The position numbers were made by a program, and so were the translations under genes. The notes under the pieces are model-generated. The model worked only from the letters and a program-made list of their open reading frames with translations. It had not been told where the DNA came from and did no database searches. From an uncultured bacterium (GTDB lineage: Bacteria > Bacillota_I > Bacilli_A > RFN20 > CAG-826): a DNA stretch of 36,818 nucleotides. Below, piece by piece: positions 8,358-20,603 of the stretch. The DNA lies in NCBI GenBank assembly GCA_949299335.1, contig CASGAD010000003.1, forward strand, positions 1-36,818. Reading direction: 5' to 3'. Within the stretch, counting starts at the first letter, position 1. Every line of letters begins with the position of its first letter.

Positions 8358-8378
8358 ATTATAGTCTTTAAGACTATA
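8358..8378 (-). promoter_or_regulatory. nfnAB promoter with overlapping palindromic operator
   Basis: Positions 8360-8378 are a perfect inverted repeat, TATAGTCTT-T-AAGACTATA on the plus strand, with 9-bp arms. On the minus strand its end forms part of a TATAAT -10 box (8358-8363). No T run follows, so this is not a terminator. A repressor bound here would block RNA polymerase. The cognate protein is unknown; the site does not resemble a Rex box. Confidence 0.65.
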
Positions 8379-8531
8379 AAAATAAACACAAAATAAAAAT
8401 TGCATTTTTATTTGTTCTTTCGTAAATTCATATTTTTGTAATCTAATTTTTTGTTCCATCAAATTATTGAGAATACAAGCAATTTTAACTTTTTTAAAAT
8501 AGTAATTTACCATTAACTTTTGCGTTGTTTT

Positions 8532-8744
8532 TTATTTAGATTCAATCTTTCCTTCGTATTTTTCTAAATTTAATATAGAAACAGTAACAGTTTCTAAATC
8601 TTTAAATAAATCATCTAAATAAACAATCATGGCTAATTCATTTTTGTAATCAACATTAAGTACTCTTCCAAGTTTAAATTCATTGTCTTCATCATAAATT
8701 TTTACGATTTCACCAACTCTAATTCTTTTCTTAAAAGTTTTCAT
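8532..8744 (-). CDS. Small unrecognised 70-aa protein, possible beta-barrel
   Basis: I do not recognise a family. It has a basic N-terminus (MKTFKKRIRVGEIVKIYD) followed by alternating hydrophobic strands (KLGRVLNVDY, LAMIVYLDD, TVTVSILNL), which would suit a small SH3- or KOW-like barrel. It ends in a charged helix. It lies 51 bp downstream of the CofE-like gene but has its own TATAAT exactly 6 nt before the ATG and no Shine-Dalgarno, so it is probably expressed from a leaderless transcript. No clear terminator is seen downstream; 8391-8413 is an AT-only inverted repeat. Confidence 0.7.
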   Translation of the reverse strand: MKTFKKRIRVGEIVKIYDEDNEFKLGRVLNVDYKNELAMIVYLDDLFKDLETVTVSILNLEKYEGKIESK

Positions 8745-8750
8745 ACAAAT

Positions 8751-8756
8751 ATTATA
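8751..8756 (-). promoter_or_regulatory. Leaderless promoter, -10 box 6 nt before ATG
   Basis: TATAAT on the minus strand, then six bases (ATTTGT), then the ATG of the 70-aa gene. With this geometry the transcript would begin at or next to the start codon. Confidence 0.6.
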
Positions 8757-8795
8757 TAAATTTAAAAACCACTAGTAGCAATCATCAACTTAATA

Positions 8796-9989
8796 TTAAT
8801 TCGTATAGTTATCAAAGTATCCCTGTACTAATACAACTGGCGTTCCTTTGTCACCGCTTCCACTAGTTAAATCACATAATGAGCCAATTAAATCTGTCAA
8901 TTGTCTAGGTGTAGTACCTTGTGAAGCCATTGAGCCAACAAGGTTTTTCTCTTTATGTTTAATTTTCTCTTCTATTGCTTTCTTAAGTTCTTCACCTTTC
9001 AATTCTTTATAATCGTTATCGGCCAAATATTTTAACTTTAATTCATTTGGTGTTCCAATTAGTCCATCTGTATATCCAGGGGAAACTACTGGGTCAGCTA
9101 ATTCCCAAATTTTTCCTTGAGGATCTTTAAAAGCTCCATCCCCATAAACCATCACTTCGATATGTTTCCCCGTTAATTCAAGAAATCTTTTTTGAACTTT
9201 CAATACAAGTTCTTTAGAATTTCTTGGAAATAATTTAATTTTATCTTCAGTAGATTTATTGCTTCCTAATAATCCGTAAAGTTCATTAAAACCATTGCCA
9301 TCAATTGAAGTTGTAAGTAAATCATCTAAACTATAAACTTTTTCGGCTCCAGCATTTAAAAGAATTCGTTTTGTTCTTTTACGTGTATGAATATCACAAT
9401 TGATAACATTTTTTGTGTATTTTAAGATTTCTTTTGCTTGATTTGCAAAAATTACTTCAACTTCAGCACCACATTCTTTAATTAAATTTGAATAGTATTC
9501 AACATAGTCTACACCGGTGAATTCGTGTTTTGTATATCCGAAAATTTTTCTATATGTTGCTAAGTCTAGAACATCACAATAAGGATTTATATTGGCTTCA
9601 TCGATTTTGTCTAAGGAAACTAAAGAATTACCAACTTCATCACTTGGATAATTTAACATTAAATATATTTTTTTTGCCCCTAAAGCGATTCCTCTTAAAA
9701 CTATCGCAAACCTGTTTCTAGATAATATAGGAAAAATGACACCTATTTCACCTCTTCCAAACTTATTTGTAACATCTTTTGCAATCGCATCAACTGTTGC
9801 ATAATTACCTTGTGATCTTGCAACAATAGATTCAGTAATTGCAACAACATCCCTATCTCTCAATTCAAAATTATCTGTCTTTGCAGCAGTTAAAACTGAC
9901 GATACAACAATTTCACATAAGTCGTCACCCTCTCTAATAATAGGGCATCTGATACCTCTTGATACTGTTCCTACATTTCTTTGTTTCAT
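8796..9989 (-). CDS. CofE-like (F420-0:gamma-glutamyl ligase family) protein
   Basis: 397 aa. The N-terminus matches the CofE fold: TVSRGIRCPIIREGDDL, then DRDVVAITESIVARSQGN (about 43-60). Late segments such as YGDGAFKDPQGKIWELADPVVSPGYTDG and LVGSMASQGTTPRQLTDLIGSLCDLTSGSGDKG are Gly/Asp/Ser-rich and may be the nucleotide and metal site. True CofE adds glutamates to the deazaflavin F420. Firmicutes of this kind are not known to make F420, and no F420 genes are visible here, so the substrate is unknown. The ATG has AAAGGAAG about 10 nt upstream. The gene lies between alcohol dehydrogenase and the 70-aa gene. Confidence 0.82.
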   Translation of the reverse strand: MKQRNVGTVSRGIRCPIIREGDDLCEIVVSSVLTAAKTDNFELRDRDVVAITESIVARSQGNYATVDAIAKDVTNKFGRGEIGVIFPILSRNRFAIVLRGIALGAKKIYLMLNYPSDEVGNSLVSLDKIDEANINPYCDVLDLATYRKIFGYTKHEFTGVDYVEYYSNLIKECGAEVEVIFANQAKEILKYTKNVINCDIHTRKRTKRILLNAGAEKVYSLDDLLTTSIDGNGFNELYGLLGSNKSTEDKIKLFPRNSKELVLKVQKRFLELTGKHIEVMVYGDGAFKDPQGKIWELADPVVSPGYTDGLIGTPNELKLKYLADNDYKELKGEELKKAIEEKIKHKEKNLVGSMASQGTTPRQLTDLIGSLCDLTSGSGDKGTPVVLVQGYFDNYTN

Positions 9990-10071
9990 TTACTTAAACT
10001 TCCTTTCGTATTATATCTATATATTAATAAATTATGGTACAAATCAAAAATACTAATACACTTCTTCCATT

Positions 10072-10100
10072 AAAAAGACCTATATCTATTGATATAGGTC
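10072..10100 (-). terminator. Terminator of the alcohol dehydrogenase gene
   Basis: Perfect 10-bp stem GACCTATATC / GATATAGGTC with an ATT-type 4-nt loop, followed on the minus strand by TTTTT. Confidence 0.9.
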
Positions 10101-10121
10101 AATTTATTTAATGACAGATTA

Positions 10122-11306
10122 CTAGAATTTATATGGTTTATTATAGTAACAGCATGTGAAGAGTTCTTCCATGTGTTTGTCATCGATTGGGTTTGGGTTT
10201 GTTCCTGTACATGCATCAAGAACAGCATTGTGTGCGATAGCTGATAATTTTTCTTTAAATTCAGCTTCTTTAACGCCAAATTCTTGCATTGAGTGTGTAA
10301 TACCGAGTAAAGTATTTAACTCGTGGATTCTATTGATTAATCCTTGTGTTTGAGCATGTGCATCTTCACCTTCAATACCTAATGCTTGAGCAATTTGAGC
10401 GTATCTTTCTAAAGCACGTTTATTGTTTGCATTATATTCGATAACGTGTGGGAGATACATTGCATTAGCACAACCATGTGGGATATGTCCTGTTGAGAAA
10501 GCTGCACCTGTTTTGTGAGCCATTGAGTGAACAATACCAAGTAAAGCATTGGAGAATGCCATACCTGCTAAGCATTGAGCATAGTGCATTTCTTCTCTAC
10601 CTTTACTTTTTGGATCATTATATGATTCAACAAGATAAGTATTAATCATTTTGATAGCTTTTAATGCTAATGGATCTGTGAAATCTGTAGCCATTGTAGA
10701 AACATATGCTTCAATAGCATGTGTTAAAGCATCCATACCTGTGTAAGCAACTTGAACTTTTGGTAAACCTCTTACGATATCTGGATCAACGATTGCAACA
10801 TCAGGTGTGATTTCGAAGTCAGCTAATGGATATTTAATTCCTTTAGCATAATCAGTAATGACTGAGAATGCAGTAACTTCAGTAGCTGTACCACTGGTTG
10901 ATGGGATAGCAACGAATCTTGCCTTAGTTCTTAATTTTGGGAATGAGAATGGTGTGCAAAGTGTTTCAAAAGTTGTATCTGGATATTCATAGAAAGCCCA
11001 CATAGCTTTTGCTGCATCAATTGGGGATCCTCCACCGATAGCAACGATCCAATCTGGTTGGAACTTTCTCATTGCTTCAGCACCCTTCATGACTGTTTCG
11101 ATTGATGGATCTGGTTCAACACCTTCAAATGTTTCAACTTCTAATCCAGCTTCTTTTAAATAAGCGATTGTTTTATCTAAGAAACCGCTTGCTTTCATTG
11201 CGTGTCCGCCACAAACAACGATTGCTCTTTTTCCTGTTAATGTTTTGAGATCTGCTAATGATCCTGAGCCATAGTAGACGTCTCTTGGTAATGTAAATCT
11301 TGACAT
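10122..11306 (-). CDS. Iron-containing (type III) alcohol dehydrogenase
   Basis: Cytosolic NAD(P)H-dependent alcohol/aldehyde reductase of the Fe-ADH family, 394 aa (usual 380-400). The N-terminal half carries the nucleotide-binding GGGSPIDAAKAMW loop (about 96-108). The metal ligands lie in the C-terminal helical half: Asp in DPLAL or GMDALTHAIEAY (Asp and His), HSMAHKTG and HIPHGCANAMYLP, the two family signatures. It probably regenerates NAD+ during fermentation, by ethanol or butanol formation or lactaldehyde reduction; the substrate cannot be read from sequence. AGGAGG lies 5 nt before the ATG. It is monocistronic, with its own promoter, operator-like palindrome and terminator. Confidence 0.95.
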   Translation of the reverse strand: MSRFTLPRDVYYGSGSLADLKTLTGKRAIVVCGGHAMKASGFLDKTIAYLKEAGLEVETFEGVEPDPSIETVMKGAEAMRKFQPDWIVAIGGGSPIDAAKAMWAFYEYPDTTFETLCTPFSFPKLRTKARFVAIPSTSGTATEVTAFSVITDYAKGIKYPLADFEITPDVAIVDPDIVRGLPKVQVAYTGMDALTHAIEAYVSTMATDFTDPLALKAIKMINTYLVESYNDPKSKGREEMHYAQCLAGMAFSNALLGIVHSMAHKTGAAFSTGHIPHGCANAMYLPHVIEYNANNKRALERYAQIAQALGIEGEDAHAQTQGLINRIHELNTLLGITHSMQEFGVKEAEFKEKLSAIAHNAVLDACTGTNPNPIDDKHMEELFTCCYYNKPYKF

Positions 11307-11325
11307 AATATCCTCCTGATTTAAT

Positions 11326-11367
11326 TCCGTACGGACTTATTGTAGCAAATCAAATCTTACTTGTTAA
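11326..11367 (-). promoter_or_regulatory. adh promoter with palindrome at the transcription start
   Basis: On the minus strand, TTAACA (11362-11367), a 17-bp spacer and TACAAT (11339-11344) form a good sigma-A promoter. Immediately downstream is the 10-bp palindrome TCCGTACGGA (11326-11335), at the expected start of transcription and suited to a repressor. Confidence 0.7.
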
Positions 11368-11412
11368 GAATAAAATGGTAAAAAAATACTGAATAATTAT
11401 TAAAGTTATAAG

Positions 11413-11440
11413 CAAAAGAAAAGGGTCTTATTCGACCCTT
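11413..11440 (-). terminator. Terminator of the macro-domain gene
   Basis: Stem AAGGGTC / GACCCTT with a 6-nt loop and a T-rich tail on the minus strand, just past the macro-gene stop. Confidence 0.85.
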
Positions 11441-11453
11441 ACAAAATTAACTT

Positions 11454-12356
11454 TTATTCTAAACCAAGAGGCTTTGATTCGTAATTGAATAATGCACAAT
11501 TTATTCTATAAACATCATAAACATTTGCTTTTATAAAGAATAAAACAACTAATGCGACAACACTATTATTTACATCATCATAGCCAAGAGTACTTAAAAA
11601 TGACTTTAATTCGTCTTCGTTAAGTTTTAAACCAATTGCTAACGAAAGCACTAAACTTTTAGAAGGAATGTATAAAGAATCAGTAAATAAATTATCCAAA
11701 GTTTTAGGCAATATGTTACTAGCCTCAATTAATTCGTCTATTGAGATATTCTTTTTTACCATAATTGCCTTAAGCATATTTACAAAATCAAAATTAACTG
11801 ATTTTATTGTATCTTTAGTTTTTGCATTAAAATTCTCAATAATGAAATTTTTTAAATCATTATGCGTCTTATCATCTAATAAATCTGGGAAATTTTTAAA
11901 TATAATCATATAGATACTTACATCTTTATGAATGCTCAAAAACTTTTTAAATTCATCCTCTGCGATTTCGTATGCTTCATCTAATGGATAATTGAATTCT
12001 CCACTTAATAAAGGAAAAGCAACAGATTTAAAATTATTTTCAACACATATTTGTAATGAAGATTGATAAGCTTTTCTTAACAAAGGCTCTTCGTTATGCT
12101 TTCCATTTATATATATAGGACCAACTGCGTGAATAATTGCCTTACAATTTGTAAGGTTAAAAGAAGGTGTTAAAACAGCATTCCCAACTGCACATTTTCC
12201 TATTAATTTGCAAGCTCTTGCTAAATCGCTATCACCTGCTTTATGAAAAATTGCTCTCCCAACACCCTCAACCATCTTAAGATTGACATTACTAGCATTA
12301 ACAATTGCATCAACGTTTGCGGAAACAAGATCTCCTTTTTTTAAATAAAACGGCAT
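11454..12356 (-). CDS. Macro-domain protein with XRE-like helical C-terminal domain
   Basis: 300 aa. Residues about 1-165 are a macro domain, the ADP-ribose-binding fold: VDAIVNASNVNL, the loop VEGVGRAIFHKAG, AVLTPSF.L and IIHAVGPIY are the standard landmarks. The catalytic loop of MacroD-type hydrolases (GGGVDG) is replaced by EGVGR, without its Asp, so it may bind rather than hydrolyse. Residues about 180-300 (LKAIMVKKNISIDELIEASN, PSKSLVLSLAIGLKLNEDEL, YDVYRINCALFNY) resemble the helix-turn-helix-like tail seen in several Firmicute macro and kinase proteins. Start: the ATG at 12356 has GGAGG 8 nt upstream; a GTG at 12365 overlaps that Shine-Dalgarno and is rejected. Function is unproven; regulator or ADP-ribose sensor are possibilities. 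Confidence 0.85.
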   Translation of the reverse strand: MPFYLKKGDLVSANVDAIVNASNVNLKMVEGVGRAIFHKAGDSDLARACKLIGKCAVGNAVLTPSFNLTNCKAIIHAVGPIYINGKHNEEPLLRKAYQSSLQICVENNFKSVAFPLLSGEFNYPLDEAYEIAEDEFKKFLSIHKDVSIYMIIFKNFPDLLDDKTHNDLKNFIIENFNAKTKDTIKSVNFDFVNMLKAIMVKKNISIDELIEASNILPKTLDNLFTDSLYIPSKSLVLSLAIGLKLNEDELKSFLSTLGYDDVNNSVVALVVLFFIKANVYDVYRINCALFNYESKPLGLE

Positions 12357-12375
12357 ATGTTTCACCTCCCTAATG

Positions 12376-12392
12376 CGTACGTTATTATATCA
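12376..12392 (-). promoter_or_regulatory. Extended -10 promoter and CGTACG site of the macro gene
   Basis: The minus strand reads TGATATAAT (12384-12392), an extended -10 box, followed two bases later by the palindrome CGTACG (12376-12381) near the expected +1. The adh promoter also has CGTACG just after its -10 box. Confidence 0.5.
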
Positions 12393-12511
12393 AATTATGA
12401 TTTATAGTTAAAACAGGTTTTCAATAAGAATGCACAAAATTTATTGATTATTAATATCATTCTCTAAGCCTTCTAGTAATTAATACTACATTTTCATATT
12501 TTTTTACTTGT

Positions 12512-12520
12512 GGTATATTT
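12512..12520 (+). promoter_or_regulatory. Extended -10 of the degV promoter
   Basis: TGGTATATT on the plus strand fits a TGn-extended -10 box about 20 nt upstream of the ATG at 12540. The -35 is weak. Confidence 0.45.
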
Positions 12521-12539
12521 TTCACCAAGAGGTTTTTTT

Positions 12540-13412
12540 ATGAAAATTTGTGTAGTAACTGATGATAACGCTGGTTTCTCTAAACAAGAAATTAACGAAC
12601 TTGGCATATATGTTGTAAGGATGCCTATTTTAATTGATGAAGATACTTATTTTGAAAATATATCTATTGATGAAAAAACGTTTTATCAAAAGATGGCTGA
12701 TAATGCAGATATTAAAACAAGCCAACCAGCTCCAGGTGAAATTATGGAATTGTGGGATAATTTGCTAAAAACATATGATGCTATTTTGCATATCCCTATG
12801 TCTAGTGGTTTAAGTGAAGAATGTAACACCGCAAAAGTACTTGCTCAAAATTATGAAGGCAAAGTGTTTGTTGTCGACAATCATAGAATTAGTGTAACTT
12901 TAAAAGCTGCAGTTAGAGATGCTTTAAAACTTATTAAAGAAGGAAAAGATCCTGAATATATTCGGGAATATTTAACTAAAGATGGCTTAAATTCAACTAT
13001 ATATATTATGGTCGATACTTTAAAGTATCTTAAAAAAGGTGGAAGAATTACTCCAGCCGCAGCTTTAATAGGTGGCGCATTACACTTAAAACCAGTTTTA
13101 ACCCTTTTAGGTCAAAAACTAGATGCATTTAAAAAAGCCATTGGAACAAAAAAGGCTAAACTCATTATGATTGATGCCATAAAAAACGACTTGGCAACTA
13201 AATTTAAAGACTATAAAAAGGAAGATTTGATATTTTCAATGGCATACACATATGATTTTGATGAAGCTATTCAATTTAAAAAAGAGTTTGCTGAAGCAAT
13301 TGGAATTGATGAAAAACAAATAGAAATGAATCCACTTTCTTTAAGTGTTGCAACACATATTGGTCCAGGTGCGTTGGCTGTTACAGTTTCTAACCATTTA
13401 AAATGGAATTAA
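12540..13412 (+). CDS. DegV family fatty-acid-binding protein (FakB-like)
   Basis: 290 aa, usual length for the DegV/FakB family. FakB-type proteins hold a fatty acid so that the kinase FakA can phosphorylate it for phospholipid synthesis. Visible landmarks are the N-terminal ICVVTDDNAGF, KTSQPAPGE (about 55-63), IPMSSGLS (about 83-90) that coordinates the carboxyl group, and LSVATHIGPGALAV near the C-terminus. The ATG at 12540 is chosen because AAGAGG lies 7 nt upstream; a GTG at 12510 is in frame but lies in the promoter (TGGTATATT, an extended -10, at 12512-12520). It is the only gene on the plus strand in a 25-kb minus-strand stretch besides the YolD gene. Terminated inside the convergent HAD gene. 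Confidence 0.93.
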   Translation: MKICVVTDDNAGFSKQEINELGIYVVRMPILIDEDTYFENISIDEKTFYQKMADNADIKTSQPAPGEIMELWDNLLKTYDAILHIPMSSGLSEECNTAKVLAQNYEGKVFVVDNHRISVTLKAAVRDALKLIKEGKDPEYIREYLTKDGLNSTIYIMVDTLKYLKKGGRITPAAALIGGALHLKPVLTLLGQKLDAFKKAIGTKKAKLIMIDAIKNDLATKFKDYKKEDLIFSMAYTYDFDEAIQFKKEFAEAIGIDEKQIEMNPLSLSVATHIGPGALAVTVSNHLKWN

Positions 13413-13464
13413 ACGCATAATCAGTTTGTTATTAGTGCTATATTAGTAGATTATTAGTATTTAA

Positions 13465-14268
13465 TTAGTATTTAACAAAATTGTTAAAGGCGTAGATGAC
13501 CCCACCGTCATCTACGTTTTTTGTTATGAATTTAGCAACATCTTTACATTCTTTTGTTGCATTGCCCATAGCAATCCCATTATATTCTTTAATCATTTCT
13601 ACATCATTTCCAGAATCACCAAAAGTATAAATATCTTCATAATTAAGAGAAAGGTATTCCTTTAAAAAAGCCACTCCTTCACTTTTATCTGTATTTTTAT
13701 TGATAAATTCAATGAAGATTGAACTAGTTCTTAATACTTTAAAATTAGTTTTCTCCTCTTTTGTTATGTACTTTTCGCACTCCAATGAAAATTCTTTAGT
13801 TGTGGCAATCATAAATTTCAAAATTGGATAATTCAAATCAAAGTCTCTCCCAGTTAAGTTAATCATCTTATAATTCCCATTATAATAACTCTCACTTTCA
13901 ATAAATTTATCAAGTTTTAAATACCCGATACCCTCAGACAAATAAACATATATATTTGTATGCTCATGATTAAATATATTTTTATGGTTATCAATAAATT
14001 TATAATAGTCGCCTAGTTCTATAGTTTCGCTAAAGAGTACATTGCCATCTATATCTCTGACTTCTGCTCCATTAGCACAAATACAAAACTTATGTCCGTC
14101 TTCCAAAAAATTAAAATATTTTTTTATACCTGTAAATGGACGCCCACTAGCAATTGCGATTGCATCTCCGTTTCTTAAAATTCTATTCAGCAAAATAATG
14201 GTTTCTTCTTTTAAAATTTGATCTCTCCCCACTAATGTACCATCTACATCAAATACAAATAATTTCAT
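13465..14268 (-). CDS. Cof-type HAD-superfamily phosphatase
   Basis: 267-aa cytosolic HAD hydrolase of the Cof/YidA class II type, which dephosphorylates small sugar phosphates, flavin mononucleotide or similar. Motif I is FVFDVDGTL (Asp nucleophile near residue 6), motif II AIASGRPFTG (about 39), motif III the Lys in DKSEG (about 193) and motif IV TFGDSGNDVEM (about 215); the C2-type cap lies between motifs II and III. A second Cof-type paralogue is at 32285-33118. It has TATAAT exactly 6 nt before the ATG and no Shine-Dalgarno, so it is probably leaderless. Its last 20 codons contain the terminator of the convergent degV gene. Confidence 0.93.
   Translation of the reverse strand: MKLFVFDVDGTLVGRDQILKEETIILLNRILRNGDAIAIASGRPFTGIKKYFNFLEDGHKFCICANGAEVRDIDGNVLFSETIELGDYYKFIDNHKNIFNHEHTNIYVYLSEGIGYLKLDKFIESESYYNGNYKMINLTGRDFDLNYPILKFMIATTKEFSLECEKYITKEEKTNFKVLRTSSIFIEFINKNTDKSEGVAFLKEYLSLNYEDIYTFGDSGNDVEMIKEYNGIAMGNATKECKDVAKFITKNVDDGGVIYAFNNFVKY
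13489..13522 (+). terminator. degV terminator embedded in HAD coding sequence
   Basis: Perfect 10-bp stem CGTAGATGAC / GTCATCTACG, 6-nt loop CCCACC, then TTTTTT on the plus strand. It lies 77 nt past the degV stop and inside the 3' end of the opposing HAD gene, where it encodes the VDDGGVIYAF stretch. Confidence 0.88.
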
Positions 14269-14274
14269 ACAAAA

Positions 14275-14280
14275 ATTATA
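14275..14280 (-). promoter_or_regulatory. Leaderless promoter of the HAD gene
   Basis: TATAAT on the minus strand, six bases (TTTTGT), then ATG. No Shine-Dalgarno. Nearly the same string as at 8742-8756. Confidence 0.6.
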
Positions 14281-14335
14281 GTTAAATGTAATTTAACGTT
14301 CAAGGTAAGTTGTTTTTGCTATTTCATAAATAATG

Positions 14336-14341
14336 TATAAT
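14336..14341 (+). promoter_or_regulatory. Probable leaderless promoter of the YolD-family gene
   Basis: TATAAT lies 8 nt before the ATG at 14350 and there is no Shine-Dalgarno in the gap AAAATCCT. Confidence 0.55.
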
Positions 14342-14349
14342 AAAATCCT

Positions 14350-14679
14350 ATGTCAGATAGAGGGATGAAAAAATGGTTACCATTCTCTAGTCTTGTTGAA
14401 CAAGCTTCTTACTTGGACAAAATGCTTTACGAGAAATATAAGGTTGAAAAGCCAAGAATAAGTGTCGAACAAGCAAGAAAAATCGATCGCATATTAAAAG
14501 AATATGATGGATCTCTTTTGACCATGAAAATATATGTTGATGGTTATTTATATACTTATAAAGGCATAATAGAAAAAATAGATGCCTCTAAGAAAATAAT
14601 TTTTCTTAAAGACATCTATTTACCTATTAAAAATATAATTGATATAGACGACCCAGATCCATTTGGCGATATTTTATAA
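14350..14679 (+). CDS. YolD-like family protein
   Basis: 109 aa. The N-terminus DRGMKKWLPFSSLVEQ fits the YolD-family signature (RGxxKWxPFxxLxEQ), followed by KPRISVEQARKIDRILKEY and a strand-rich C-terminal half (VDGYLYTYKGIIEKID, KKIIFLKDIYLPIKNIIDID). YolD genes usually sit beside a Y-family DNA polymerase (UvrX/YqjW) and are linked to SOS mutagenesis by association; no polymerase is in this window, so the gene is an orphan here. It has a TATAAT 8 nt before the ATG, suggesting a leaderless mRNA. It overlaps the opposing membrane-protein gene by 6 bp tail to tail. Confidence 0.88.
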   Translation: MSDRGMKKWLPFSSLVEQASYLDKMLYEKYKVEKPRISVEQARKIDRILKEYDGSLLTMKIYVDGYLYTYKGIIEKIDASKKIIFLKDIYLPIKNIIDIDDPDPFGDIL

Positions 14680-15327
14680 AGTTGAGTCCTTTTTTAAGAA
14701 AATTGGGAAAGTAAAATATAAACAGCCCATCATTATGCTTTCTACTCCACTTAAAATTAATGAAACAGCATTTAGAATTGTCGCAAGATATAATTCGCCA
14801 GTGAATAAACTTTGTGCACCTAATGTAATATAAAGTCCAGCTACAACGCAGTTAATAATTAAAATTAATCCGCCTATAATCGTAAGATAAGTAAGATTTC
14901 TTTTTCCTATGTTTTTATTGTTTCTTGCCAAAAATATAAAGTATAGGATTCCTAAAACAGCAACCGATAATAATGTTGAAGCAAGAGCGATAACTACTCC
15001 ATTAAAAATCATATTTAGCAAAAAGTAATTTATTGCAGGCAAAACATAATCAAATATTGTAATTATAAGCAAATTATAATTAACAATCCCAAGATTATTT
15101 TGTTGCTTAGCATTGATAAAACTCTTAGTTAAATATAAATAGAAAGCACAATTAATTATCGTAATAACTAATTCATAAATAGCACTATCGAAACTTGCTC
15201 CACTAGCTGCAAATGTTCCTAAATCTAATAAATTGATTAATACAGCTACTCCACAAGCAATCGAGCCAAATGTTGCTACATGGAATCTTTTAATAAACCT
15301 ATTTAATTTATCAAAGAACTTTTTCAC
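14674..15327 (-). CDS. Unrecognised six-helix membrane protein at end of sugar operon
   Basis: 217 aa with about six hydrophobic helices (near 18-42, 48-68, 80-100, 106-130, 143-168 and 180-208), a basic N-terminus (KKFFDKLNRFIKRFH) and no recognisable motif. I cannot assign a family; it does not look like a sugar transporter or permease component. It starts at GTG (15327) with AAGGAG 7 nt upstream, one base after the beta-galactosidase stop, so it is the last gene of that operon. The stop overlaps the convergent YolD gene, and no separate terminator is seen before that gene. Confidence 0.8.
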   Translation of the reverse strand: MKKFFDKLNRFIKRFHVATFGSIACGVAVLINLLDLGTFAASGASFDSAIYELVITIINCAFYLYLTKSFINAKQQNNLGIVNYNLLIITIFDYVLPAINYFLLNMIFNGVVIALASTLLSVAVLGILYFIFLARNNKNIGKRNLTYLTIIGGLILIINCVVAGLYITLGAQSLFTGELYLATILNAVSLILSGVESIMMGCLYFTFPIFLKKDSTL

Positions 15328-15328
15328 G

Positions 15329-20602
<5,274 letters not shown>

Positions 20603-20603
<1 letters not shown>

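Noticed and set aside
8391-8413. Inverted repeat AAATAAAAAT-TGC-ATTTTTATTT as a terminator or operator.
   Set aside because: Nearly all A and T, no T run after a GC stem; chance symmetry is likely in such sequence.
10070-10279. A 69-codon minus-strand frame overlapping the end of adh.
   Set aside because: It is in another frame of the well-supported alcohol dehydrogenase gene and spans its terminator.
13430-13470. Repeated ATTAGT units near the degV-HAD junction.
   Set aside because: Irregular spacing and low complexity; no CRISPR or iteron structure.
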